Of a DNA stretch of 64,000 bases, positions 36,391 through 45,969 are shown in pieces. The stretch spans positions 186,001 through 250,000 of the forward strand of contig NZ_CM001555.1 of the NCBI RefSeq assembly GCF_000275865.1. Reading direction: 5' to 3'. Both the position numbers and the translations under genes were made by a program. How positions within the stretch are numbered: the first letter of the stretch is position 1; each line of letters opens with the position of its first letter. Source of the DNA: Methanofollis liminatans DSM 4140 (GTDB lineage Archaea > Halobacteriota > Methanomicrobia > Methanomicrobiales > Methanofollaceae). The notes under the pieces were generated by a model, which saw nothing but the letters and a program-made list of their open reading frames with translations, made no database searches and had not been told where the DNA came from.

Positions 36391-36663
36391 ATGCCAGCCT
36401 CCAGCTCAGCCTCGCACTCCCCCACCCTGGAGACCATCCGCATGATCGAGGAGTTCGCCCGGGAACACAGCGGCGAATACCGGCGCCGTGCCATGTGGTC
36501 CAGCCTTCCGAGAAAGACGATGTACCAGACGTTCAAGACGGCGATCGACTATCTCATCGAGTCGAACAAGATCGCGATCGACGCCGGAGGCAAGGTCTGC
36601 TGGATCTTCGACCCCGACCTCACGCGACGGTACCTGGGGCGTGAAGACCTGCGGATCCGATGA
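36391..36663 (+). CDS. Small winged-helix-like protein, possible antitoxin
   Basis: The 90-aa product has a helix-turn-helix-like pattern (GEYRRRAMWSSLPRKTMYQT, FKTAIDYLIESNKI) followed by a beta hairpin (IAIDAGGKVCWIF), as in archaeal winged-helix proteins. It overlaps by 4 bp with a gene that begins like a RelE/ParE-superfamily archaeal toxin but is broken. An antitoxin or regulator role is inferred from that neighbour only. Confidence 0.65.
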   Translation: MPASSSASHSPTLETIRMIEEFAREHSGEYRRRAMWSSLPRKTMYQTFKTAIDYLIESNKIAIDAGGKVCWIFDPDLTRRYLGREDLRIR

Positions 36664-36900
36664 AGGCGAAGATCTTCTTCGCGGATGAAAAGGTCAGGGA
36701 TACCTTCGCCGAACTGAAGGACTCACGCCGCACCCCCCACCTTCGCCGCCCTCGATGCGATCGTCCGGACCCCGATCTTCACCTCCCCGGAGTTTCAGCA
36801 GCACGCTCTGATCCCCAGAAAAACCGCCGACCGCATTCCTGGACCGTTGAACGAGGATGCGATCGTCGAGGTGCTCTGCGATCGTTACGTCTTCTGCTGA
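36660..36900 (+). pseudogene. Broken toxin remnant joined to the end of another gene
   Basis: The ATG frame reads MKAKIFFADEKVRDTFAELK, like the start of archaeal RelE/ParE-type toxins, then loses sense. From 36721 a different frame reads TFAALDAIVRTPIFTSPEF and ends EVLCDRYVFC at 36900. This resembles the C-terminal winged helix of archaeal Fic proteins. So two unrelated gene ends are joined, presumably by deletion. Confidence 0.55.
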
Positions 36901-37045
36901 TCGCCACGCAGGGAAGGGACGGTTGTGCGACACCCGGCCCGGCACTCCTGACACCCGCCTGACCGGCAAAAGAACCGCTGGCATTGGGAAAAACCCCATC
37001 AGCCAATTTGGGCAGGTTTATTCCTTCGGGAGAGGAGTTCATCTC

Positions 37046-38254
37046 ATGAAAATCCTCTCCATTCTTATCGCACTTTCCCTCATCGTCCCGGCGATGGCGA
37101 TCGCCCTCGCCCCGGCGAGTGCGGATGGTGCCGGCACCGATGCCGGGCTGAATCAGGTTGCCGTCTTCGGCAACGGCACGCGCTACGAGGCCGGATCGTA
37201 TCACGTCGTCGTCCTCTCCGGCACCTACCGGGAGATGGGACGGCAGTTCGGCGCCCTGATGAAGGACGAACTCAAAGAAGAGTATGCGATGCTCCGCTCC
37301 CACTTCACGGCATCGGGATACACCGACGCAGAAGTGGGTGCATTCGCTCAAGAGGCAACAGCACTCCAGGCGAAACGCATGAAGGAGATACGGGCAGGCA
37401 TCGCGGAGACCTCCGGTCTTTCCGCGGCTGAGGTCGATGTCCTCTACGAAGGGCCGATCGTCTACCTCACGACCTTCGGCGCGAAGGCGGGGTGCTCGTT
37501 CATGGCGGTATGGGGCAATTACACCCCGGACGGTTCGGTGGTCCTCTCCCGGAACTACGACCTTCCCAACGTCTTCTCGGCATTCTACCCCTACTACACC
37601 CTCACAGTCTACAACCCGACCGACGGGAGCAACGGCGTCGCGACCTTCGGACCGGCCGGGGCACGCCCCGAAACCCTGATGAACAGCGCCGGACTCTTCA
37701 TCGCCGACGATAACGCTGCGGACTCCGGCAGCACCCTCGAGATCGCCGGCAGGCCCGACCTGATCGGGGAGTTCTTCAGGCTGATGCTCGACTACTCGGA
37801 TATGGACGGACTCGACGCCGGGATCATGACCACCCGTGCGGACTGCGCATGGATCGTGAACGCGGCCGGGCCTGACCGCGCCTACTCCTATGAGGAGACG
37901 GTTTACGATATCAAGCGCCGCGAGGGCGAGGGCGTGATCGCGGCCGCGAACCACTTCGTCGACCCGTCGTGGCGGCTTGCGGCGCCCCCGGCCGAGCACT
38001 CGACCACGCGGTACGCCAATCTGCTCAGCCTCGCGGAGAAAAACCGGGGTTCGATCGACGGGGAGCGGATGGTCGAGATCCGCGACGTCCTGGTAGAGGA
38101 CGGGGGCGCGACCTTCAGGCACACCATGCTCGGAGGCATGGCGTACTCCTCGGATCACCAGGTGGTCTTCGTCCCGGAGACCCGTATGCTCTGGATGAAG
38201 GTCGTGGACCGGGACTGGCAGAAGGTGGCGCTTGGGCCGCTCTTCTCGGTGTGA
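37046..38254 (+). CDS. Secreted C45-type Ntn hydrolase / acyltransferase-like protein
   Basis: The protein is 402 aa from the ATG at 37046 (AGGAG 9 bases before); the frame upstream lacks a site. A signal peptide (MKILSILIALSLIVPAMAIA) is followed by VVLSGTYREMGRQFGALMKD, typical of the C45 / acyl-CoA:6-APA acyltransferase family. The probable nucleophile Cys lies in KAGCSFMAVWGN near residue 150, followed by the VVLSRNYDLP strand. Ntn hydrolases mature by self-cleavage before that Cys. The substrate is unknown; an extracytoplasmic amide hydrolase is the safe statement. It is monocistronic. Confidence 0.85.
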   Translation: MKILSILIALSLIVPAMAIALAPASADGAGTDAGLNQVAVFGNGTRYEAGSYHVVVLSGTYREMGRQFGALMKDELKEEYAMLRSHFTASGYTDAEVGAFAQEATALQAKRMKEIRAGIAETSGLSAAEVDVLYEGPIVYLTTFGAKAGCSFMAVWGNYTPDGSVVLSRNYDLPNVFSAFYPYYTLTVYNPTDGSNGVATFGPAGARPETLMNSAGLFIADDNAADSGSTLEIAGRPDLIGEFFRLMLDYSDMDGLDAGIMTTRADCAWIVNAAGPDRAYSYEETVYDIKRREGEGVIAAANHFVDPSWRLAAPPAEHSTTRYANLLSLAEKNRGSIDGERMVEIRDVLVEDGGATFRHTMLGGMAYSSDHQVVFVPETRMLWMKVVDRDWQKVALGPLFSV

Positions 38255-38412
38255 TGGCGGCGGGCCATCCTGTGCCCCCCGCCTCTCGCAGGGCGACGCG
38301 GATGCACCACGCACTACAAAAACCAATCGATCCGCTCTCCCCTCTCTCCTCAAATCTCCTTTAAAAAAATTGATGAATCCCGAAGATCCACCTCTACCCG
38401 GAGACAATAGAC

Positions 38413-39138
38413 GTGACCCCCGCACTCACCGCCCACACCCTCACCAAAACCTACGGCGAGACCACCGCCCTGGACGCCGTCACCCTCTCGGTCGAGCAGG
38501 GTGCGCTCTTCGGCCTCCTCGGCCCCAACGGATCGGGAAAGACCACGATGATCAAACTCCTCACCGGGCAGGTGCGCCCCTCGGGCGGCACGGCGACCGT
38601 CCTCGGCCGCGACGTCGCCGCCGATCCCGTCGGGGTCCGCTCCCTGGTCGGGATCATCCCCGAGCAGGAGACGCCCCCGAGTTTCCTCACCGCAGAGGAG
38701 TACCTCCGCCTGGTCGGGGCGATCAGGAAAATCCCGGACGTCGAGGAGGGGATGGCCTGGTGGTTTGACTACCTCGAATTCGGGGACAAACGCGACGTCC
38801 TCTGCAAGGACCTCTCGCGGGGCACCCGGCAGAAACTGATGTTCGCCCAGGCCTTCCTTCACCGCCCGGTCCTCGCCCTCATCGACGAACCCCTCATCAA
38901 CTTCGACCCCATCATGCAGGAGCAGGTGAAGGACTACCTGGCCGGCTACGTGAAGGAGGGCAACACCATCTTCATCTCCACGCATATCCTGGAGATCGCC
39001 GAGGAGATCTGCTCGGACTTCGCCGTCCTCCACCGGGGCAGACTCCTCTCCACCGGGAAGGTGGCCGATATCACGGGGGCGGGCCGGCACCTCGGCGACT
39101 ACTTCCTCTCCCTGGTCAGGACGGGCGGCCATGCTTGA
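38413..39138 (+). CDS. ABC transporter ATP-binding protein
   Basis: The 241-aa product starts at GTG, about 45 bp after a TTTAAAAAA box. It has Walker A GPNGSGKTT, Q loop region GIIPEQE, signature LSRGTRQK, Walker B LALIDEP and H loop ISTH. It belongs to the ABC-2 exporter type. The permease gene overlaps its 3' end by 8 bp, so the two make one transporter. The substrate cannot be deduced. Confidence 0.9.
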   Translation: MTPALTAHTLTKTYGETTALDAVTLSVEQGALFGLLGPNGSGKTTMIKLLTGQVRPSGGTATVLGRDVAADPVGVRSLVGIIPEQETPPSFLTAEEYLRLVGAIRKIPDVEEGMAWWFDYLEFGDKRDVLCKDLSRGTRQKLMFAQAFLHRPVLALIDEPLINFDPIMQEQVKDYLAGYVKEGNTIFISTHILEIAEEICSDFAVLHRGRLLSTGKVADITGAGRHLGDYFLSLVRTGGHA

Positions 39139-40525
39139 ACTCTTCGTCGGCATGATGAAGGAGGAGTGGCGGGTCCATGCCACGATGTTCGGGAGCCTCA
39201 GCTTCGCCCTCTACCCGGTGCTGATCTGCGCCATCGCCTTCATGGGCTCGTTCCTCCTCCCCCTGATCCGCCCGCTCCTCCCGTTCGGCGACCTCGCCCT
39301 CCTCACGCACGCCCTCTTCCTCCTCCTCGGCCTCATGATCGGGGCCTTCGGCCTCCTCATGAACGAGGTGATGGAGCGGCGCTTCGGCGAGGCGAGCACC
39401 CTTGCCTATGCCGCCCGCACCCTCCCCGTCCCGGAGCGGCTCCTCTTCGCAACCTTCGTCGTGAAGGACACCGTCTACTACTTCGCCCTCTGGGTGCTCC
39501 CCTTTGTCGCCGGGTTCGCCGTCGCCTCGCCCTTCGTCGGCATCCCCCTCTCGGTGCCGGCGCTTCTCCTCCTCACGCTCTCCCTCTCCTTCCTCACCGG
39601 CCTTGCGGCGGCCTTCTTCCTCTCGACCGTCTATACCCGATCGAAGCGGCTCTTTGCCGCCGTCTGCGCCGTCCTCCTCCTCGCCGCCGGAGCGGCGCAC
39701 CTCGCCGGCCTCACCCTCTTCCTCCCGCTGGCCCTCTTCGCGTCCTTCTCGTGGGGGACGCTCCTTGCGGCCTGTGCCCTCGTCCTCGTCCCGGCCGCCC
39801 TCGCCGTCGCCCTGGTGCGGCCCGGATCGGCGGCGCGGGCGAAACGCCATGCCGACCTGCTCACCCCCCTCTCCGGGCGCCTCGCCCTCTTCCCGCACCC
39901 GGCCCTCGCCGCAAAGGACTGCATCGACCTCGTCCGGAGCGGCAGCGCCGTCGGCCAGACCCTCTTCTCCTTCCTCATCCCCCTCGGGGTCATCTGGTTC
40001 TTCCTCTCCCTGCTCGGCCGCTTCCTCCCGGCGTCAGGGATCCTCCTCCTCTTTGCGGTCCTCACCGGCGTGATCGCCTCGACGATCTACATCTGGCTCA
40101 CGATGTTCGAGACCTTCGGGCCGTACGCCTGCCTCCCCCTGGGGGTCGCCGACGTGCTGAAGAGCAAGATCTGCAGTTTTGCGGTGCTGCAGGCGATCCC
40201 GGCCGCCTTCATCGCCGCCGTCACCCTCCTTGCCGGGGAGGCGGCCTACCTCCTGCCGGCACTCGTGCTCTGCCTCGCGGTCTCCTTCTACGGCCTCGCG
40301 GTGACGGTCTACCTCACCGGCCTCTCCCCGTCCGTCCTCCTCTACGATCCCCGGGTGCTCGTGCTCTACCTCTCTGCCATCGGCGCCCCGCTCGTCGCCC
40401 TCATCGCCCTCGCCTTTGCAAACCCCTGGTATGCGATGGCCTCCCTCGTGCTGCCCGCGGCCGGGTGGCGGATCGTGCAGCGGGGGTTTGTGAAATGGGA
40501 GGGGCGGGAGGTGACGGGGTTTTGA
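39131..40525 (+). CDS. ABC-2-like transporter permease
   Basis: This 464-aa protein has about ten hydrophobic segments, for example ALYPVLICAIAFMGSFLLPL, LLLGLMIGAFGLL and LFSFLIPLGVIWFFLSLL, and a large cytosolic start with MKEEWRVH. It overlaps the ATPase gene by 8 bp. It should be the membrane partner of that ATPase in an exporter or membrane-maintenance role. Substrate is unknown. Confidence 0.85.
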   Translation: MLELFVGMMKEEWRVHATMFGSLSFALYPVLICAIAFMGSFLLPLIRPLLPFGDLALLTHALFLLLGLMIGAFGLLMNEVMERRFGEASTLAYAARTLPVPERLLFATFVVKDTVYYFALWVLPFVAGFAVASPFVGIPLSVPALLLLTLSLSFLTGLAAAFFLSTVYTRSKRLFAAVCAVLLLAAGAAHLAGLTLFLPLALFASFSWGTLLAACALVLVPAALAVALVRPGSAARAKRHADLLTPLSGRLALFPHPALAAKDCIDLVRSGSAVGQTLFSFLIPLGVIWFFLSLLGRFLPASGILLLFAVLTGVIASTIYIWLTMFETFGPYACLPLGVADVLKSKICSFAVLQAIPAAFIAAVTLLAGEAAYLLPALVLCLAVSFYGLAVTVYLTGLSPSVLLYDPRVLVLYLSAIGAPLVALIALAFANPWYAMASLVLPAAGWRIVQRGFVKWEGREVTGF

Positions 40526-40637
40526 GGAGGAGATCGGCCCTATACGGTGGGCGGGCAGATCCCGGCAACCGGCCCGTCACCGCGCCGGGAACAGCGTTTG
40601 CAGCAGCAGCATTTTCCCTTCCGGGGTCGCAATCACC

Positions 40638-42773
40638 ATGATGGGCGGCAGAAGGGCCTGGCACCGGATGACCGTCAGGGCGAAGATCCTGGCGGTTTTT
40701 CTCTCGATATCGATGGCGGCGCTCGGTATCGTCGGCTTTGCGGCGTTTTCGACGATGGGCGAGATGGGGTCGTACGCCCTCGAGAGCAGCGGTCAGCTGG
40801 GGAGCCGCGCCGTCTCGGACAGCACCGCCGCACTGGAGGCAAACGCCGAATCGTCGCTGGTGCGCCTTGCGACCGACCAGGCCGAGATCAGCGACGTGGT
40901 CTTCGAGCAGGTGGGCTCGGAGATGGAGGCCCTTGCAGGCTATGCCGATGCCGTGCGCCGGCGCCCGGTCTCCCCTGCGGCGCCCCGGCTCTACTCGCAG
41001 AGCGAACGCCCCGCGGACCCTGAATCGGCGTCGGTCTCTATTCTTGCGCCCGGCGTTGCGCAATCGTCGGTGAGCGGCGAACTCGCCGCCCTCTCGGTGA
41101 TGGACGACCTCATCCGCCCCCTGCGGTCCTCCGACCCCCGCCTCACCCAGGCCTATATCGGCACGGGCTCGGGCATCCTGTGGGTCAACCCCTGGGTCGA
41201 GGGCGTCCCGTCGTCCTATGACCCGCGGACGCGGGAGTGGTTCGTCCGGGCGGCCGGGAGCGACCGCCTCATCTGGTCGGACCCTTATGTCGACGCCGGG
41301 GGAAAAGGGCTCATGGTCACCTGTTCGCGCCGGGTCGGGGCCGATGACGGCGGGTGGACCTGGGTCGTCGGGGCGGACGTGACCCTCGAGACGATCAACA
41401 CCAGGATCATCGCCACGCAGGTCAGCGACCGCGGCTACGCCTTCCTCCTCGACAGCCGCGGGAACGTCGTCTCCCGCCCGGGGATCGGGGCCGGCGACCT
41501 GAGATGGGACGAGTCGTTCACCGCGGAGAACCTGCTCGACAGCGACAACGCGGCGCTCGGCGCCGTCGCCCGGGCGATGGTCGCGGGAAAGAGCGGGACG
41601 GCGCGGGTCGCCCTGGGCGGTGAAGAGAAGTACGTCGCCTACGCCCCGGTGCCAAGCGTGAACTGGAGCCTTGCCGTCGTGATGCCGGTCGACGAGATCG
41701 TCGCCCCGGCCGAGGAGACCCGGGCCCTGATCGTCGCCGCGACCGGAGAGAGCGGGGCCCACTTAAACCGGGAGATGGACGCCGCAAAAAGCCTGTTCTT
41801 TGCTCTCTTCGTCGCCCTCTTCATCGCGGTGACGCTCCTCTCGGTCCTCTTCGCCCGGGTCGTCACCCGCCCGGTCGAAGACCTCAGGCGCGGTTCCGAG
41901 GCGATCGGGGCCGGCGACCTCGACTACCGCGTCGAGATCGCCACCGGCGACGAGTTCGAGGACCTGGCGCACTCGTTCAACAGGATGGCGGCTGACCTCA
42001 AGGGTCATATCGACGAACTCCAGCGCACGACCGCGGAAAAAGAGCGGTTCGAGAAGGAGCTCGAGATCGCAAAAGGGATCCAGCAGAGTTTCCTCCCTGA
42101 CCGTGCGCCCGAGATCCCCGGGATCGAACTCGCCGCGAAGAACGTGCCGGCGCTCGAAGTCGGCGGCGACTTCTACGATTTCATCCCGATTGCAAAAGAC
42201 CGGTGGGGGCTGGTGATCGCCGATGTCTCGGGCAAGGGCGTCCCTGCGGCGCTGTTCATGGCCCTTTCCCGGACGCTGATCCGGGCGAGCGCCATGACCG
42301 ATGCCGACCCGGCACGCTCGATCGAGCATGCAAACCGGCTGATCTGCGAGGACTCGAAGACCTCGATGTTCGTCACCCTCTTCTACGCCGTCCTGGATGC
42401 GCGGGAGATGACCCTGCACTATGTCAATGCCGGGCACAACCCGCCCCTGCTCTTCCAGGGTGCGGCCACCGACGTCCGTCTCCTCAGGGCCGAGGGGATC
42501 GCCCTCGGGGTGATCGACGACGCCGAACTCCAGTCGGTCAGGGTGGACCTTGCGCCCGGCGACGTCCTGGTGCTCTACACGGACGGGGTCACCGAGGCGA
42601 TCAACGATAAAGATGAGGAGTTCGGGGAGGAGCGGCTGCTCAGGATCATCGCGGAGCACAGGGGCCGTCCGGCCGGGGAGATCCAGGAGCGGATCCTCGA
42701 TGCGATCGCCGCCTTTGCCGGGGACTGCCCGCAGTTCGACGATATCACCCTGATGGTGCTGCGGGCGCTCTGA
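40638..42773 (+). CDS. dCache-HAMP-PP2C (RsbU-type) membrane phosphatase
   Basis: The 711-aa product has a first membrane helix (ILAVFLSISMAALGIVGFAA), an extracytoplasmic dCache domain (about 40-370, with YDPRTREWFVRAA and WSDPYVDA), a second helix (SLFFALFVALFIAVTLLSVL), a HAMP domain (RPVEDLRRGSEAIGAGDLDY), a short coiled coil and a C-terminal PP2C/SpoIIE phosphatase (GGDFYDF, VIADVSGKGVPAALFMA, VLYTDGVTEA, FDDITLMVLR). The metal-binding Asp residues are present. In bacteria such RsbU-like enzymes dephosphorylate an anti-sigma antagonist; archaea have no sigma factor, so the target here is unknown. No partner anti-anti-sigma gene is adjacent. Confidence 0.9.
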   Translation: MMGGRRAWHRMTVRAKILAVFLSISMAALGIVGFAAFSTMGEMGSYALESSGQLGSRAVSDSTAALEANAESSLVRLATDQAEISDVVFEQVGSEMEALAGYADAVRRRPVSPAAPRLYSQSERPADPESASVSILAPGVAQSSVSGELAALSVMDDLIRPLRSSDPRLTQAYIGTGSGILWVNPWVEGVPSSYDPRTREWFVRAAGSDRLIWSDPYVDAGGKGLMVTCSRRVGADDGGWTWVVGADVTLETINTRIIATQVSDRGYAFLLDSRGNVVSRPGIGAGDLRWDESFTAENLLDSDNAALGAVARAMVAGKSGTARVALGGEEKYVAYAPVPSVNWSLAVVMPVDEIVAPAEETRALIVAATGESGAHLNREMDAAKSLFFALFVALFIAVTLLSVLFARVVTRPVEDLRRGSEAIGAGDLDYRVEIATGDEFEDLAHSFNRMAADLKGHIDELQRTTAEKERFEKELEIAKGIQQSFLPDRAPEIPGIELAAKNVPALEVGGDFYDFIPIAKDRWGLVIADVSGKGVPAALFMALSRTLIRASAMTDADPARSIEHANRLICEDSKTSMFVTLFYAVLDAREMTLHYVNAGHNPPLLFQGAATDVRLLRAEGIALGVIDDAELQSVRVDLAPGDVLVLYTDGVTEAINDKDEEFGEERLLRIIAEHRGRPAGEIQERILDAIAAFAGDCPQFDDITLMVLRAL

Positions 42774-42801
42774 GCGGACGGCCCCCCCTCTCCCTCGCGG
42801 C

Positions 42802-43548
42802 TCAGCGTCTCCTCAGGATGAAGAACGCGTAGCCGTACTCGTCCCCGTGCTCCCGGTGCACCTCGATCTCCCGCTCGGAGAAGGCGACATGCGCTTCGGC
42901 GTCGGGATTGCCGGCCGCCGCCTTCTTCAGGTCGGGGAGCCGTTTCTGGAGCGGCGTATAGTAGTTGTCCCACCACGCCGATCCCGGGAGCCGGAAGGTG
43001 GCGACGACCTCATAGCCGGCGTTCCCGGCGATCGCAGCGGTTTCCCGCGCCCCTTTTATCGCCGGGTAGCAGTCGTTCCAGAACGCCACCGCCTCGGGCG
43101 AGGGCCGGTCGGTGAACCAGACCGCTTCGGTGAGGCATAGGTAGCCGCCCGGCCTGAGCAGCCGCTTCCACGACCGGAGCCCCTCCTCGAACCCCACGAT
43201 GAAGATGGAGCTCTCCGCCCAGAGGACGTCGAAGGATGCATCCTCAAAGGGGAGGTCGTCCATGGACGCCCTCACCGTCGTGATCCGGTCGCCCACGCCG
43301 GCCGCCGCCGCTTTCCTGGCGAGATCGTCCAGGTACGGCTGGTGGATGTCGACGGCGGTGACATGGCAGTTCGGGCAGATCCGGGCGAGCTCGATCGTCT
43401 GCATCCCTGAGCCGCACCCGATGTCCAGGATCTCCGGGCGTTCAGGGAGGTCCTTCAGCATCGAAAACGCTTTTCTCGTGCACTCGTTGCTTCCCGGCCC
43501 CTGGCGGGGGAGCCCCTCGTGCATGGTAAAGAGGAATGATAGGTCCAT
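42802..43548 (-). CDS. SAM-dependent methyltransferase, copy 1
   Basis: The protein is 248 aa, starting MDLSFLFTMHEGLPRQGPGS; an ATG nine codons upstream is possible, but the paralogue at 45140 supports this start. SAM-binding motif ILDIGCGSGMQT, acidic end of strand 2 TAVDIHQP, and RLLRPGGYLCLTE are class I methyltransferase hallmarks. It matches the gene at 45140-45886 with roughly 90% identity over its full length. Substrate unknown; ubiE-like small-molecule methyltransferase is the general class. Confidence 0.9.
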   Translation of the reverse strand: MDLSFLFTMHEGLPRQGPGSNECTRKAFSMLKDLPERPEILDIGCGSGMQTIELARICPNCHVTAVDIHQPYLDDLARKAAAAGVGDRITTVRASMDDLPFEDASFDVLWAESSIFIVGFEEGLRSWKRLLRPGGYLCLTEAVWFTDRPSPEAVAFWNDCYPAIKGARETAAIAGNAGYEVVATFRLPGSAWWDNYYTPLQKRLPDLKKAAAGNPDAEAHVAFSEREIEVHREHGDEYGYAFFILRRR

Positions 43549-43782
43549 TGCGGTTGATGCGTCGTCTGATCTCATAAAGGGTCTGGTTTTAGGGGGTGCT
43601 CGGGGAGGAGTGTGCGGGTTTGAAGCATAACAACCCTTATCAATCGTTATAAGTGTCGCCATCTGTAATGCACGTGAGCGCATCGGAAGGGCGGCTCCGC
43701 TTTCACCCCCGCACGATAAAACGTGGAACGCCGGTTTTATCACAATGGTTATACCTTCCGCCACGAGGATAGGAGCTCAAAG

Positions 43783-45093
43783 ATGTCGTACCTCATCGAG
43801 ATTGCCATCATCATTCTCCTCATCGTCCTCAACGGCATCCTCTCGTTGTCGGAGTTCGCCATCGTCTCCGCCAGGAGGGCGAAGCTCAGGCAGAGGGCGG
43901 ACGAGGGGGACGCCGGGGCGGCGGTGGCGCTGGAACTCGCGGAAGAACCGACGCCGTTTCTTTCGACCATCCAGATCGGGATCACGCTGGTCGGCATCTT
44001 CGCCGGCGCATATGGCGGTGCGACGGTGGCCGAAGGGCTTGCCGCCTCCTTCGCCGCATTCCCGGCCCTCGCCCCCTATGCCGGGGCGCTCGGGATTACC
44101 CTGGTCGTCCTCGTCATTACGTACCTCACCCTGATCTTCGGAGAACTCGTCCCCAAACGCATCGCCCTCAATAACCCCGAAGATATCGCATCGGCCGTCT
44201 CGAAGCCGATGCGCATCCTCTCCCTGGCCTCGGCGCCTCTCGTGTTCATGCTCAGCCGGTCGACCGAAGCGGTACTGGGGATCATGCGCATTCGCGAGAG
44301 CACCGGGTCCCCGGTGACGGAAGAGGAGATCAAGATCATGCTCGAGGAGGGGACCGAGGCCGGGATCTTCGAGAAGGCCGAACTGAGCATGGTGCAGGGA
44401 GTGTTTGGCCTGGGCGACCGCCGCATCGAGTCCCTGATGACGCCCCGCTACGAGATCGTCGCCCTCGATCTCGACGACCCCGATGCGGAGAACCTGAAGA
44501 AGATGGTACGGAGCGGCCGCTCCAGCTTTCCTGCATATGAGGAGGACCTGGATGCCGTCGTCGGGATGGTATCGGTAAAAGATGTCCTCGCATCTCTGGT
44601 GGAAAGGGGATCGTCAGATGTCAGGGGGGCGATCACGGCACCGTTCTTCGTTCCCGAGTCCACCCCGGCCCTCAACGTGCTTGAGTCGTTCAAGGAAACA
44701 GGCATGCATATCGCGCTCGTCACCGACGAGTACGGCAATGTCACGGGTCTTGTCACCCTTCACGATATCCTCGAGGCCATCGTCGGCGACGTCCGCACCC
44801 CCGGAGAACCGGAAGAGACACCGGTCGTCGTCCGGGAAGACGGGTCGTGGCTGATTGACGGGAGCACCCCGATTGAAGAGGTCAAGGATGTTCTGGGGGT
44901 CAAACGCTTTCCCGGCGAGGCAGAGGGGCACTACCGTACCGTCGCGGGCCTGATCATGTATGCCCTGAACCGGATACCTGCGACAGGCGATCGCATCGTA
45001 ATCGGGGATCTGCGGTATGAGGTCGTGGATATGGACGGAAACCGGGTGGACAAGGTGATGGTGGCGAGAGTTCCTCCGGCTCTTTCCGATTGA
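43783..45093 (+). CDS. CNNM/CorC-type transporter with CBS pair
   Basis: The protein is 436 aa from the ATG at 43783, with GGAG 8 bases upstream. A DUF21/CNNM membrane domain (about 1-190; IAIIILLIVLNGILSLSEFA, LGITLVVLVITYLTLIFGEL) is followed by a CBS pair (about 205-330; RIESLMTPRYEIV, ALVTDEYGNVTGLVTLHDI) and a CorC_HlyC domain at the C terminus. The family includes magnesium/cobalt efflux and haemolysin-III-type proteins. It is framed by two copies of a methyltransferase gene on the opposite strand, which looks like a duplication accident rather than a pathway. Confidence 0.9.
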   Translation: MSYLIEIAIIILLIVLNGILSLSEFAIVSARRAKLRQRADEGDAGAAVALELAEEPTPFLSTIQIGITLVGIFAGAYGGATVAEGLAASFAAFPALAPYAGALGITLVVLVITYLTLIFGELVPKRIALNNPEDIASAVSKPMRILSLASAPLVFMLSRSTEAVLGIMRIRESTGSPVTEEEIKIMLEEGTEAGIFEKAELSMVQGVFGLGDRRIESLMTPRYEIVALDLDDPDAENLKKMVRSGRSSFPAYEEDLDAVVGMVSVKDVLASLVERGSSDVRGAITAPFFVPESTPALNVLESFKETGMHIALVTDEYGNVTGLVTLHDILEAIVGDVRTPGEPEETPVVVREDGSWLIDGSTPIEEVKDVLGVKRFPGEAEGHYRTVAGLIMYALNRIPATGDRIVIGDLRYEVVDMDGNRVDKVMVARVPPALSD

Positions 45094-45139
45094 GGAATTC
45101 TTCGGGTTCGCACCGTCGCCCCGGCCCCTCCCCGGCGGA

Positions 45140-45886
45140 TCAGAGGCTCCTGAGAACGAAGAACTCGTAGCCGTACTCGCTTCCGTGCTCCCGGTAGATC
45201 TCGATCTCCCGCTCGGAGAACGCCACCCGCGCCTCGGCGTCCGGGTTGCCGGCCGCCGCCTTCTTCAGGTCGGGCAGCCGTTTCTGGAGCGGCATATAGT
45301 AGTTGTCCCACCACGCGGAGCCCGGGAGCCGGAAGGCGGCGACGACCTCGTAGCCGGTGTTCCCGGCGATCGCAGCGGTTTCCCGCGCCCCTTTTATCGC
45401 CGGGTAGCAGTCGTTCCAGAACGCCGCGGCCTCGGGCGAGGGCCGGTCGGTGAACCAGACCGATTCGGTGAGGCAGAGGTAGCCGCCCGGCCTGAGCAGC
45501 CGCTTCCACGACCGGAGCCCCTCCTCGAACCCCACGATGAAGATGGAGCCCTCCGCCCAGAGGACGTCGAAGGATGCATCTTCAAACGGCAGGTCGTCCA
45601 TGGACGCCCTCACCGTCGTGATCCGGTCCCCCACGCCGGCCGCCGCCGCCCTCCGGGCGAGGTCGTCCAGGAACGGCTGGTGGATGTCGACGGCGGTGAT
45701 CTGGCAGCCCGGGCAGATCCGGGCGAGCTCGATCGTCTGCATCCCTGACCCGCACCCGATATCCAGGATCTCCGGCCGCTCCGGGAGGTCCTTCAGCATC
45801 GAAAACGCTTTTCTCGTGCACTCGTTGCTCCCCGGCCCCTGGCGGGGGAGCCCCTCGTGCATCGTTAAGATGAATGAAATGTCCAT
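45140..45886 (-). CDS. SAM-dependent methyltransferase, copy 2
   Basis: The 248-aa product starts MDISFILTMHEGLPRQGPGS and has the same motifs as copy 1 (ILDIGCGSGMQT, TAVDIHQP, LLRPGGYLCLTE). By eye about 22 residues differ, mostly conservative and concentrated at the two ends. Both copies point the same way, so they are direct repeats of about 750 bp with the transporter gene between them. Which copy is ancestral is not visible. Confidence 0.9.
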   Translation of the reverse strand: MDISFILTMHEGLPRQGPGSNECTRKAFSMLKDLPERPEILDIGCGSGMQTIELARICPGCQITAVDIHQPFLDDLARRAAAAGVGDRITTVRASMDDLPFEDASFDVLWAEGSIFIVGFEEGLRSWKRLLRPGGYLCLTESVWFTDRPSPEAAAFWNDCYPAIKGARETAAIAGNTGYEVVAAFRLPGSAWWDNYYMPLQKRLPDLKKAAAGNPDAEARVAFSEREIEIYREHGSEYGYEFFVLRSL

Positions 45887-45969
45887 TGCCGTAGAATTAT
45901 GCAGTCCCGGTTATTATACGGCGGTGGTCCGGAACCCAAAAGAGCGGGAATATCTTCGCTCCCGCGATT

